Assembly: GCA_029204225.1 (NCBI GenBank)
Contig: CM055100.1
Span: 23,189,810 to 23,253,809 of the forward strand
Direction of reading: 5' to 3'
Length of the DNA: 64,000 nucleotides
Source: Diphasiastrum complanatum
Taxonomy: Eukaryota > Streptophyta > Lycopodiopsida > Lycopodiales > Lycopodiaceae
Made by a program: the position numbers and the translations under genes. Numbering within the stretch: the first letter of the stretch is position 1; every line of letters begins with the position of its first letter. The notes under the pieces were generated by a model. That model was given only the letters and a program-made list of their open reading frames with translations, had not been told where the DNA came from and searched no databases. Below are positions 1-11,344 of the stretch, piece by piece.

Positions 1-312
1 AATTGCCTGATTTTTTGAAGATTAAAACTGCAGGACCAATAAGTAATCTTCTAGTAGTACCACAGCCCCCAGTGCTTCATCAGGGATCAATGGCTGAGCA
101 ACAAGGGCGTTTCTTGAATCGTCGAGGGCCATTACTTCCAATTGCAAATCTTAGTAAGTATGTAACATCAGATTTAGCCTCACAGGATGCCAACCCTTGG
201 GAAGGACCTCCTATTATACTTCCATCATCATTTTCTACAGAGGAGGAAGATAATGAAGCTTACTCATATAGCGCAAATGCCATGGAAAAACAAATTGGAG
301 AACTTGAGGTCT
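1..312 (+). CDS. Exon of an unrecognised coiled-coil protein (5' end outside window)
   Basis: The frame is open from the window edge. It codes a proline-rich stretch (LLVVPQPPVLHQGS), then GRFLNRRGPLLPIANLSKY, an acidic stretch (STEEEDNEAYSYS) and the start of a coiled coil (MEKQIGELEV). I do not recognise the family. Ending the exon at the second GT (T|GTCTGT, 313) makes it phase 1 and lets it join the small exon at 581 as ELEVSAQLKILE, a continuous heptad pattern. The first GT (309) would give a less helical joint. The frame and coiled coil are seen; the splice choice is inference. Confidence 0.5.
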
Positions 313-580
313 GTCTGTCTGCCCCCCCCCGAAAAAAATACATATGCATTATTGCAGTCCTATTACGTTTATAAAGGGCATATGCTTTTTTAAGGTCAAT
401 CCACCTTGGTTTTCAAGGGGGGCTCAAACCTGGGACCAAAGAAACTTTGGATACCAAGCTGACCAACCCCGAATCAAGGTCAAGGATAACTGAATTTTCA
501 TCCTTACCATGTATTGGTCTTAGAGTCATTTCTCTAAATTATGCTTCTTTTACAAGTGCAATCTTTTATATAATTTTTAG

Positions 581-603
581 CTGCTCAACTTAAAATTCTC
601 GAG
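581..603 (+). CDS. Micro-exon (23 nt) of the same coiled-coil gene
   Basis: Lies between acceptor AATTTTTAG and donor GAG|GTAAAT. With the T left over from the previous exon it codes SAQLKILE and leaves phase 0, which matches the next exon. It is inferred from splice sites and heptad continuity only. Confidence 0.4.
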
Positions 604-1020
604 GTAAATATGGATCCTCGTTATAACTAGTTTTAATATCCATTGAAACTTTTGAGTGGCAGAGATTTGAGAGCTCTTTGTAGGAGAATTCTTTGATATT
701 GCTGGGTATTTTCATTTGTGCTGCTTTTACAGTTTGCTGCTTTGAACTTCTATTTTATGCATGGTATTGTGTGGATGTGTTCTTAACTGACACTTATTGT
801 TTACTTTCTGTTGCACACCCACCCTCTAAGCTCGTGAAACAAAACTAGCCAGTGATAAGAATGAAGCTCCTACCCACATAGACTGTTTTTTATGTCCTCC
901 GTATGCCATTCTGGTACCGGGTCACATGGCCATGACCGGGTTGATCAGGCACGGCTCTTTGTGCCTATTTACCACTTCCGACATGGTGTAGTGACTAATA
1001 ACGATCACCCTCATGCCTGA

Positions 1021-1206
1021 CTCCAGCAGCTTGTCTGACTCCAGCAGCTTGTCGGCGAATCTCTCCTCGTGCACTGCCAACTCTGGCTCTTTCTTCATTA
1101 TTATCGGTTGCCAGCTTGATGACTCCAGCAGCTTGTCGGCTAATCTCTCCTCATGCACTGCCAACTCTGGGTCTTTCTTCATTATTATTGGTTGTCATCT
1201 TTCTTT
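1021..1206. repeat. 84-bp tandem duplication in intron DNA
   Basis: Two copies (from 1039 and 1123) plus an 18-bp partial copy at 1021. The unit is 84 bp, a multiple of three, and stays open on the minus strand, where it would code ELAVHEERLADKLLES repeats. It lies in the presumed intron of the plus-strand gene. I see no splice or start signal that makes it a real minus-strand gene. Confidence 0.8.
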
Positions 1207-1550
1207 TATAATAATTCCACTGATAGATCTTGTAGTGGAGATCCACAAAGTCTGGTGCTAGAAAACTATTCTTTTGCTGAGTTTCTATATATTGTGGAAA
1301 TTTTTTGACAATTGGACTGATTGAAAGTGGAACCAAGCTTCTTAGCGCATTCATTGAAATCCATGGAGACCTTAAATTGTCTTCTTAATGTTGTTGATGT
1401 TATTGGACTCTTTGACACTTAGTGATGTGTATACATTACCTGATGATTGCTAATCTCTCAATTAGTATTTGTGAATTTCTTATATTGCAATCTCACAAAG
1501 AGGTAAGTATAGTCACGTTAGCAAAACTTTTTGGCTGTTTGTTTATACAG

Positions 1551-1814
1551 AAACATGGATCAACTGCGGCGATGCAGATGGAATTGGAAAGGCTTAGGTC
1601 TGAACTACGGCGGGCATTGAATAATGGACAACAATGGCAGCAGCTTCATCAGGAGCTTTACTGTTTTTGTGTGGATGAACTCATGGGAGGTCAAAGAGAA
1701 AGAGAGGACGATGAAGAAAAGGAAACAGATAAGGAAAAAGAAAAAGAAAAAGAAAAGGAGCGAGAGAGAACAAGAGGCAGAAACAAACTGACTGAGAAAG
1801 CAAGAGAAAGGTAG
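1551..1814 (+). CDS. Coiled-coil exon of the same unrecognised gene
   Basis: After acceptor TTTATACAG it codes KHGSTAAMQMELERLRSELR, RALNNGQQWQQLHQELYCF and CVDELMGG, strongly helical with regular leucines. A very acidic/basic run of K, E, R and D follows and ends at TAG 1812-1814. The charged tail comes from GA-rich DNA and may be real or read-through past a donor at ATGGGAG|GTCAAA (1689). Another exon between 603 and 1551 is possible; a good donor, AAAGAG|GTAAGT, sits at 1502. I can assign no function. Confidence 0.5.
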   Translation, partial: KHGSTAAMQMELERLRSELRRALNNGQQWQQLHQELYCFCVDELMGGQREREDDEEKETDKEKEKEKEKERERTRGRNKLTEKARER

Positions 1815-4139
1815 CCTTTCAATCATGTAAATTATACAAAGTAGCTTTCACAATGAAGGTAAGAGGAAATTGGTGGTTGAATTGATGGCTTTCATCTATG
1901 TGAAGGTCATCGTAATTTTGTTAGAGATGGAATCGAGCCAGCCACATTATGAGTCATGTTATTTTGCGAATTTTCAAAATAAGAATATAATTAATTAGCA
2001 CTGAATTTGTGCTGAGGTAACAGAATTAGATAGCAGAGATGTATTGCTGGGTTAAGGCATCTATCAGTGTTGATTGTGAAGAAAGCATCCATCCATTCGG
2101 GCTACCGATAATTTGTAAGGTGAGAATTTGAACAGTCCTCTATTAATAGATAGTTTTTGGGCCTTTTCAGATTGCAAGTTAAGCTGTTTTTTAAACCAGA
2201 CAAAGTGCTGCACATCTGATCTTATAAAAAGTGTATGGATTTTAGATTTTATAGATTTGAAGTTAAGCTAATTTTCAAAGTGTAGTAGTACTCTTTGTTG
2301 TCTTCACCCTCCGATCTCATAAAAATTATACGGTTTTTGGGTTCTTTTTGGAGATTGCAATTGGGGTTGTTTTTTAAACTAGATGCACTCTCTTTGTTGT
2401 CCTTCACCCTCTCATTTCATTGGGTTAGGGTGTACTGCCATAGCAGCTGTTTAGCTATGAAGTATCGTTTTGTAGCTACACGTATCTGTGACAAGAACAG
2501 ATATGCAGTTTATCTAGTAAGGGCTGCAATTGCACTTCTATACAGTTAATGAGGACATTTTTGTGCCCTTTCCCTGAATGTTGTCAGATGTGACATTTTT
2601 TGTCATATCCCAATACATTCTTTCTGCAGATTGTAATTTCTATCAATTTCTACCCATGGAGTTAATGATGAAGAAAGTAAAACTAGTTTGATATTGAATT
2701 AAGCAAACATTCTCACCCTGTTTGTTATTCAACTATGGTTCTTAAGCTGGGACATACACAACCACACACACACACACAAACCCTTCCCTTCAGCATATTG
2801 GCATTTCACTTATTTTTTAAGCAAAAAAATGAAAACATTAGTATGCATGTTCCAACCATGCATGCAAACATGATGGATAAATTAGGATCAATGAAGCACA
2901 CTTGCTTACAAATGTTAACTAATGTACATGAATTAAACTCAGCATATAAACAAATTTACCTCAATGACAGTGATAAGAAACTAAAAGATCTACAAAGCCA
3001 CATTCGGGTTACAACCATAAAAAAAGTTAGGATTTTTTTTTTTTAAACCTTGAATGAACAATAGTTTTTTGAAAGCTTTTCATGAGCTGTTTTTTCATGA
3101 GCTGTTTGCTAAAGGGTTTTGCTTATAGGAGAGTACAAAGTTGAATGAGATTTGGGTTATATGTTTTGATTATGTTTGGTTTTCTTTTTGATAAGAAACT
3201 TATGAAACTCAGATTGTGAGATTATGTTATGGAACTTAAGAAATTGACATGGTAAACTATATGTAGGTGCTAGTCTAGAGTGAAACTAACTTTGACATTC
3301 AATATAGCGAGGATTAAGTAGTGGCATCATATGGAACAAGTCAATATATTTTTTCTTTGATGTAGTAGAAAATTCAAACTCGCTTCAAGCAATTTTGTGG
3401 AATATTTCAATTTCTCTTCAATGTAGTAGCAAATTCAAACTCACTTAAAGCAATTTTGTGTGGAATCATTTTTCAAAATAATTTCCAAGACAACAAAGGA
3501 GAATAGCTTGGCCAAGGAAAGACATGCACCCTACGTCATGGAGACATCTATGAAAAATAATAAGGTGCAAAGGGCCTTGTACAAAAACATGTCTACGAGC
3601 TTCATTCTACATGAAATGAAGAGACCTAAGTGAAGTCTCTATTTGTACATTTTTGTAAAGAGCAAAATCTTATGACCAATTAGTTAATGACTCATTTTGT
3701 AGAAGTTCCAAGATGTGTCAAAAAAATGGTTTAAATTTTTACTGAAATATGAAAATTAGCTTATTTTGTAATGTCAAGGCACTAGTAAAAGATAATGTGA
3801 TTGACCATTCTACAATCTCAACTTCTTACAACTACCCATAGAATCCTACGCATTGGCCACCATGGGTCCAATTGCTAAATAATATTCACATGTATTTTTT
3901 AGTCACATTCACATTCAATTTTAAAGCGAAGAAATTTTAAATGTTATAAAGTCTTATAGTACAAGGTACCATAAAGCGAAACAAGTTCAGCTATCACCTA
4001 CTACCATCCCACAACACAAAACTGCACGAGTTAGTACAATGTGGAAGACGTGTGTCATAGCTAAGCATTAATTGCTATCCATGTCCGAAATAAGATTCAC
4101 TACTAAACAACATAAATACTGTTGAATAGCATTTGTCAC
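1815..4139. other. AT-rich non-coding stretch
   Basis: No recognisable gene. It contains a short CA-rich tract near 2758-2782 and a degenerate tandem pair at 3356-3470, unit about 63 bp, marked by GTAGTAG and AAATTCAAACTC. The first part may be the 3' end of the coiled-coil gene. Confidence 0.5.
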
Positions 4140-5187
4140 GAGATCACTTTTTAGAGTTGGATCCAAATTGGGACTCACATGAATCTTGTGATTTCTAATG
4201 TACTTTTTGTGGACCCTTGGATCAAGTTGGGTCCAAGATGAATGGTTAGGATCATTATGAATATTAGCCAATAAGGTTGAGGGGCAAGGGCCTTCCCCAT
4301 ATTATAAAAAGGCACCATTTGTACACTATTTCCATGCTTAATGAGAAGGAGGAAACTCTACCATTTTTGGAAGAGAAGCATCCTCATTTGCATATTTAAT
4401 GGGCATTGAAACAAAATGGGATGATTTCTTTCTCTCCATATTTTTTGATCCAAATAAGACGCTCGCTTCCGACAAAGTCGAAGACCAGCTGCCAGTTGCT
4501 CGCGTATATTACCGAGCTGCATTCCTTGGAGATCCCTGGATGAAACGATTCCAAGCATGAGTGGATCAGGAATGGCTCACAGGAGTCCACAAGTCCTTCA
4601 CATGCCAAAGGACTCGAAGAAACTGGACCGTCTCAACTTCATGGAAGACGTTACGGGATATCTCATCCACCAGAGGTGGTCCAAGAGAAAGCTCTACTAA
4701 ACCGGCAGAGTGTCGAGGGACCGGTACTACTTCAGGCCGTGGGTCCTATTGGGGGTATTCCCAACAAAGTGTAAATAAATAAAATCCTCCAATAAAATGT
4801 GTTGCGAGGGCATGGCATCCTGCGTGTATAAGCCCGTGGCCCAATAAGCACACAATTGAAGTTGTAGATAAAATAAACTTGACTTGGGCCTTGTACTTAG
4901 AATAAAACTAGAGGCCCAATGTCATTTTTAAACTTAGAGATCACTTTTTAGAGTTGGGTCCGAATTGGGACTCACATGAATCTTGTGATTTTTAATGTAC
5001 TTTTTGTGGACCCTTGGATCAAGTTGGGTCCAAGATGAATGGTTAGGATCATTGTGAATATTAGCCAATAAGATTGAGGGGCAAGGGCCTTCCCCATATT
5101 ATAAAAAGGCACCATTGTACACTATTTCCATGCTTAATGAGAAGGAGGAAACTCTACCATTTTTGGAAGAGAAACATCCTCATTTGC
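4140..5187 (+). repeat. 251-bp direct repeat pair flanking 545 bp
   Basis: 4140-4391 and 4937-5187 are about 95% alike and share a promoter-like TATTATAAAAAGGCACC and the start of a leader. TG/CA ends and a primer site are not visible, so a TRIM-type LTR element is possible but unproven. The middle (4393-4936) is more GC-rich. It has short plus-strand frames with conserved-looking stretches (DPWMKRFQA; LDRLNFMEDVTG) broken by stops, as in a degraded gag or a captured gene fragment. Confidence 0.6.
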
Positions 5188-5684
5188 TATTCACTACTTG
5201 CTATTGCTCTTGGTTGTGTTTTCTATTGCTTTCTATTTCCATGTTTATTGTTTGCCATAGTGAATGTTTCCATTAGCAAGCATAAGGAGCATTTGAGCTA
5301 ACCTCCACCCTTACTCTCTTTCTCTCTCTTTCTCTTCTCTTCTCAATCTCTTCTTCTCCATTCATTCCCTTCAACCAAACTATGATGAATGTTAGTGTAG
5401 AGGAGTAGAGTTAAAGAAGAGTAGTATAGTGGTGAGTAGAGTTAAGGGAGAAAGTGGGAAATTAACTAAAAGTAGCATCTATGCATAGTTAGGCACCTAT
5501 CCAGTGATCTAACCTTTGTTGACAGGCGGAAGGGCTATACTACGAGAGATCTTTGACCCCACACACTTTTTCTTAGATATTTCTAAATCTGTTCATTGGA
5601 TCTTCACAAAAATTTCACAGTAGCCATATATAGGTTAGATCTAACTATAAAACTCTCTACGAGAGTTACTTCTTGGCAGATTAA

Positions 5685-6665
5685 AAAAATTTATGAAAAA
5701 GTGCATTTTTTGGGTGTTTTTTTGGCAAAATTTTGAGATTTTATGGGAAATAACCTTCGTAGGCTGGTATGTACTTGTATATGAGTTAGATCCACCTCCT
5801 TACAATGCTGCAAAATTTAATTCCCAAAGAAACTCAAAAAATCATAAAAAAAATTGCATTTTTTTGGTGTTTTTTGGCAAAATTTTGAGATTTTCTTGGA
5901 ACTAACCTTCTTAGGCTGGTATGTACTTGTATCTAAGTCAAATCCACCACCTTAAAGAGCTACAAAAGTTACTTCCTGAATAGATTCAAAAAATCATGAA
6001 AAAAGTGCAATTTTTTGGTGTTTTTTGGCAAAATTTTGAGATCTTCTAGGAACTAATATTTGCAGGCTGGTATGTACTTGTACCTGAGTCAGATCCACCA
6101 CCTTACAGAGCTATGAAAGTTACTTCCCAAAGAAACTCAAAAAATCATAAAAAGTGCATTTTTTTGACAAAATTTTGAGATTTTCTGAGTACTAATCTTT
6201 GCAGCCTAGTATGTACTTGTATATGAGTCAGATCCACCACCATACAAAGCTGCGAAAGTTACTTCCCAAAGAAACTCAAAAAATCATGAAAAAAGTGGAT
6301 TTTTGGATGTTTTTTTGGCAATATTTTAACACTTTCTAGGAACTAACCTTCGCAGGCTCTTTTGTGTCACTATCTCAATGAGATGGAGATATAGAATTAT
6401 CTGCAAAGGTCACTTACCACAGGAACTAAAAATTTTGCCGTCTGAGAGGGTTCTACCGCCTTTTTTTTTGACCTGGGAAACCTTTGCAGAGGGACTTTTT
6501 CTGGGAACTAACTTTCGTAGGCTCTTCTGTGTCACTATCTCAATGAGATGGAGTTGCAGAATTCTCTACGCAGGTTACTTACCACATGAACTCAAAATTT
6601 TGCTATCTGAGAAGGTTCAGCCTTCATTTTTCGCCTTTTTGATCTTGGGAACCTTCGTAGACTTC
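5685..6665. repeat. Degenerate satellite-like array, period about 150 bp
   Basis: Five units begin with AATCATGAAAAAAGTGCATTTTT near 5691, 5841, 5991, 6141 and 6282. Each carries TTGGCAAAATTTTGAGATTTTCT and GGCTGGTATGTACTTGTA. The array grades into two further units (about 6340 and 6500) of a related sequence with GTGTCACTATCTCAATGAGA. Open frames inside are by-products of the repeat. Confidence 0.8.
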
Positions 6666-6719
6666 TCTGTGTCCTTTTCTCAGATTTATAGCCTATGTTT
6701 ATGTATAAGAACATAGTTG

Positions 6720-8363
6720 GATATGTTGCTTATGTGCATCTTAATCTTGTGGATCTGCTATGTGTTTCCTATGTACTAAGTTTATATCGTATATTTAAAC
6801 TAGTCAGTGTGCATAGACATATGAACAAGTAATGTGCGGAACAGTTACTTGCAGGTTAATGGTATTTCTATGAAGGATAATTCATTAACTTAGTTATGGT
6901 CTAGGTCTAGGAAAGGATCTAAATGTGGTGTTATACTAGTATAATTGAGATCTGCACCTAGACATTTAAGATTTCTAAATCATTTACAATTGACTTGAGT
7001 AATTGGATTACTCATGTTTAGAAGTTAGTTAAATAAATAAGCAGTGTGAATAGAATTCACCAGGAACTGTTTATTTTGATCTATATTGCTTATAAGACAC
7101 ATGATTTGTGAGTCATCAGGATTCATCTATAGTTGTGTGCATAGAATATCGAAGATTCTTGATATTGAATATATCTTGAATGAGAAATATATCCTAAGTT
7201 ATTGACTGAATCTCAGTGAGCTCATATTGGATGACAAAGTCTAACTAATATTAAGGATAACCACTGAATTTAGTTGAAATTCAGCATAACTTTGTAATAT
7301 CTAGATGTTGTTGTAGGTGATTGTATAAAGTTTATATTGTTAAAGATGGATGTTATAATGGCCTTTAATTACATGGTTGGTTGTCGAATTTGGAACTCAT
7401 AATTTGGTTAAGAATTGGGTTCTCTTGGAATCCAGTAATTTTCTTTGTGGAAAAGATTTCAGAATGTTTCTTACATTTCTTGAGTGGTATGTTGTGCATA
7501 TCCAGTATTTTTTAATGATTAAGTATGGTTTTGAAATCTTGTAAATTATGATTGACGAATCATAAGATTCTAAATACTTATGATTGACGGATCATAGATT
7601 GATACTTAAAGGTCATTACAAGAATATAAGAAAATGTGATGATTCTTAAGATAATGAGTAATTCTTGAACAATCTGGAGAGCCAAGGATTTAGATATGTT
7701 ATTTGAGCTCTAATTTTTTTTTTACTCCAATGCATATTTGAGATTATGAACATCTCACAGACATTTTCATTTAGTAATTGCTTACTTATGAAAAAATTTC
7801 CTTACCTTTACGAATTTAGTCAAGGAATGCTTGTGTACTGTTTTCAGCCTAAAATCTCCAGTTAATTAGGAGCAGTTACGTCTATCATGATTGAATGAAT
7901 GATTGGGACATTGAATCTGAGTCCATATTGAGAGTAGGGTCTTGGATCTAGAAGTTTCTATGGAGGAAAACCACACTCAAAATAGGTCATAAATAGTGTA
8001 CAAGCATGGGAGACATGATTATCTCTCTCTTACCCCATTTCATGCGTAAACATGAGTTCTCTTGGGTTCATCTATCCATTGGTGCACTATAGTGTTGATA
8101 TCTTGCAATTTTGTGTGTAGAATGCAATTGTATGTTACGTATTGGATTCACACATGTGAAATATAGTACCTTAATGTTATTGTATGGACAAAAACTTCAC
8201 TTTAACATATATTTGATGTTTGATCAAGATCTTGTTGAGTTTGCTTCTCTTTCATCAAGTAGATGTTGATTTTCTACATTGCCAAAGGTGCTAATTGTGT
8301 TGTCTTTCATAACCAAAGATCAAGGGATGATTTTGGATCTTAGTGATTAACAAAATCTTCAAA
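6720..8363. other. Non-coding stretch, possibly an old LTR ending at 8361
   Basis: AT-rich with no coding frame. A primer-binding site starts at 8364, so the end of this stretch should be the 3' part of an LTR. Its left boundary is not visible. Confidence 0.35.
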
Positions 8364-8375
8364 TGGTATCAGAGC
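8364..8375 (+). other. tRNA-iMet primer-binding site
   Basis: TGGTATCAGAGC, complementary to the 3' end of plant initiator tRNA-Met, the usual primer site just after a copia LTR. Only a short leader follows before the hAT fragment, so the element was truncated by later events. Confidence 0.75.
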
Positions 8376-8504
8376 TATTGTTGTAGGTTATTGAAGGATC
8401 AGCCATATTTAGCAAGGATTTGGAGGAGTTGCCAATTCTAGAGTGTGCTAGATTGATTTCTACTCAAAAATCAAGCATTTTGCATATGCAGAATTGATCT
8501 TTTG

Positions 8505-8945
8505 TCGGTCAAAACTCACAGCCTCCACTTCCACAGCTACACCTGTGCCACCACCTCCAGATCCACACCTTGCATTCGCCTCTAGTGTGTCCTCGTCCTC
8601 CCGCCCTCACGCATCCTCTCAGCCATCCACATCCCGAGGCACCAGACAGACCACCATGCTGGGATCTCTTAGAGAGGGACAACATAGAAAGGCCACCAGG
8701 CGCATAGCACAGATGCTCTATGACTAAACCTCTCGTTCGTCATGGCCTCATCCCACATCTTTCGAGAGAGAGTCTTGAAAATTGCAGTTTGCGGGCCCAG
8801 CTACACACCACCCACAGCCGACGCCTTTCGCGGGCCTTTGCTCTAGGGGCGGGTTATCGAGGTCAGAGAGAGACTAGCTGCATTGCACGAGGCCTGGGAT
8901 AGTTACGACTGTTCCATCATGGCTGATGGGTGGACTGATCGTTGT
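8505..8945 (+). pseudogene. hAT transposase fragment (DUF659 N-terminal part), copy 1
   Basis: A Ser/Pro-rich linker is followed by LREGQHRKATRRIAQMLYD, then frame-shifted pieces matching the DUF659 core (AGPATHH; PSWLMGGL in other frames, originally CGPSY and MADGWTD). It is collinear with the minus-strand copy at 16283-17385. The BED finger and C-terminal half are missing and the frame is broken by at least two stops. Its right edge joins gypsy RT sequence abruptly at about 8946. Confidence 0.75.
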
Positions 8946-9590
8946 AGATCTTCTAAGACAAGAAAATCTCTATGCTAAGGAGTCGAAATGTGAGTTCTTT
9001 CAAACTAAACTCAAATACATGGGCCATGTCATATTTGATAAAGGTCTTGAAATCAATCATGATAAGGTTCGTAAGGTACAAGAATGCCCATGACCTCAAA
9101 CAATTTGTGACGTGAAATTTTTTTTAGGCTTCACAGGTTTCTTTCAGAAGTTCATTATTGACTATGCCTTAATAGCATTACCCCTAACGAACGGCTTAAA
9201 GGGTTGAAGAAAAAATATAGTCGCAGAAAAAGTCCATTAATAACATGGACTGATAAAATGAATGACAATTCTGAAACTCTCAAGCACTTTTTTTTCTACG
9301 GCTCCAATTTTACACATTGTCCATCCTAACCCACTCTTGTGGTGAATATGGATGCTAGCGACTTTGTTGTAGGAGCAGTCCTTTACCAAGACGGTAGACA
9401 AGTTACTTTTGAAAGCAAAAAGCTAGAACTTGCTCAGACGATATATTATACCTATGAGAAGGAGCTTTTGCAGTCATTCGTGCGTTGAAAATCTGGAGGC
9501 ATTATCTTTATGGAGCCAGATTCACGGTGATGACTGATCACCGATCCCTTAAGTATATTTGTGATGCCAAGGACCTTCGTTGTCATGCCC
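8946..9590 (+). pseudogene. Ty3/gypsy reverse transcriptase and RNase H relic
   Basis: Translations with stops read ESKCEFFQTKLKYMGHVI, then FFLGFTGFFQKFI, then LVVNMDASDFVVGAVL and YYTYEKELL. These are the end of gypsy RT and the RNase H start; the catalytic DASD is retained. The upstream RT half is lost at the hAT junction. The reading frame breaks at about 9590, where a foreign repeat is inserted; the tail of RNase H resumes at about 10215. Confidence 0.85.
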
Positions 9591-9742
9591 ATGACTGATT
9601 TCGAATAGCTTATCCCGCTAGAGGTCAGTAGACCTACCTCGATCCGTAAGTTAATTATGATTATGAGGGGTTTGGGGCCCTCATGTGTATATGGTCATAA
9701 TTAATGGTTGGAGGCCTAAAACTCAAGATTTCGGATTATTAT

Positions 9743-9999
9743 GGGTCGATTAGTGAGTCATAGGCCAATTGGATGATGTGGCCCAGATAGGTTGTAGAGG
9801 TGTCTAGTGATGTGTCACAGTGCACTACTAGTGGTGCATGGGCCTTGGAGGGTATAAGTATACCCATTGGGTCTATTAGTGAGTCATAGGGTCCAAATTG
9901 GACGATGTGGCCCAGATAGGCTATAGAGGTGTCTAATGATGTGTCACAGTGCACTACTAGTGGTGCATGGGCCTTGGAGGGTATAAGTATACCCATTGG
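9743..9999. repeat. 126-bp tandem duplication with TATA-like core, inserted in the gypsy relic
   Basis: Two copies (9743-9868 and 9869-9999) share TTAGTGAGTCATAGG, GATGTGGCCCAGATAGG and GGGTATAAGTATACCCATTGGG. The last is a near-palindrome with a TATA-like centre. Together with 10000-10210 this looks like LTR-derived DNA that interrupts RNase H. No primer site is seen. Confidence 0.75.
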
Positions 10000-10214
10000 G
10001 CTCTCACTAGTGGATGCTTGCTTTTGTGATTAGTAGCTACATGTTGTTGGTGTGATTCCTCCTTCCCTTGTGAAGATTGATCTATAGCTTGGGGGCTAGA
10101 TCTATCAAATCTAGGTTTGGTTGGGTTGGCTTTTCCACCATCTGATTCCCTTGTGTTGCTTGTTGTTGGCTTGCTTGTGTTGCTTAGCGTCGGATCCTTG
10201 TAAGAGGGCTTTAT

Positions 10215-11160
10215 ATTTGTGGTCGTAAGACTAGATGGTCGGAACTCATTCAGGAGTTCATATGCGATATTAGGTATCGTAAAGGTACGTTGAACAGTGT
10301 TTCTGATGTCTTGAGTCGGATTGGAGATATTAATCAGTTATGCTTTGCTGAAATCCAATCTGATTTGTATCTTTCACTTCAAGATCTTTGTCAAACCGAT
10401 GGGTTTTTCGGTCACATTTGGCTAGATGTCCTGACGGAAAATTCCAGATCTAGTGATGACATTGGGAAGCAAAATCCAAGCAATCCCGAAATGACAAAAT
10501 ACTTGAAGACTATTCCATAAGGAATGGTCTGCTTTTCCGTAAGGGAAATGTTTGTGTGCCAGATAGAGAGGACTTGCGGGCCCAAATCCTATAGCAGTGT
10601 CATGACAACCCTTGTGCTGGTCACCCAAGCATACAGAGGACACTTGACCTTGTCATGCAAAATTTCTTCTGGCCAAAGACGAAAGGTCATGTCGAGGCAT
10701 ATGTTCAAGGTTGTGAGCAATGCCAACAAAATAAAGCAGAAAGACTCAAAGTTGTAGGTCTTTTACATCCTTTGGAAATTTCCAACAAGCAATGGAAAAG
10801 TATTTCAATGGATATTGTGATTGGACTTCCTAAAGCCAAGGATGGTTACGATGCCATTTGTTAGTGGTTGACAAGCTAACCAAAATGGCGCAATTTATAC
10901 CAACTAAATTGACTATCAAGGCATCTGAACTAGCCCAACTTTTTGTTGAAAAGTTTTTCAGATTGTATGGCTTGCCAAATGATATTGTTAGTGACAGTGA
11001 CTCCAAATTCACTAGCAAATTCTGGGAGTCCGTTTTTGATAAACTTGAAACATTTTTCAGAATACCCCGAATCTGATGGGTAGATAGAACGTATCAACCA
11101 AACATTGGAAGATATGCTTAGAGCATATGTTTCTCATTGACAATTTGATTGGATAGATTT
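10215..11160 (+). pseudogene. Ty3/gypsy RNase H end and integrase relic
   Basis: Reads RWSELIQEFICDIRYRKGTL and VSDVLSRI (end of RNase H). Next come the HHCC zinc finger (GHPSIQRTLDLV with CEQCQQNKA) and the integrase core: SMDIVIGLPKAKDGYDAIC, LPNDIVSDSDSKFTSKFW and the DG-x-IERINQTLEDMLRAY block. The catalytic Asp residues are visible. Stops (about 10861, 11075) and frame changes make it non-functional. Confidence 0.88.
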
Positions 11161-11268
11161 CATGCAGTTTTGCAAGTGCTTTTGCCTAACAATGTGTAAA
11201 ATTGTTTGTGCTATCACTTGGATCATAGACCAATCAAATAGAATGGTTAATTATTATTTTATTTCACA

Positions 11269-11280
11269 TGGTATCAGAGC
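11269..11280 (+). other. tRNA-iMet primer-binding site
   Basis: TGGTATCAGAGC preceded by TTTCACA, as at an LTR end. It sits between the integrase relic and a chromodomain-like stretch, so it belongs to a different element than its neighbours. Its LTR would end at about 11268. Confidence 0.6.
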
Positions 11281-11344
11281 TTAGGATTGACCAAAAATGA
11301 TGTTATGATCAATTTTGATGTTCATTGTCACCAACTAAGAAATT

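Noticed and set aside
9743-9999. CRISPR-like direct repeats
   Set aside because: Two tandem 126-bp copies without spacers in a plant nuclear context; it is an LTR-type duplication.
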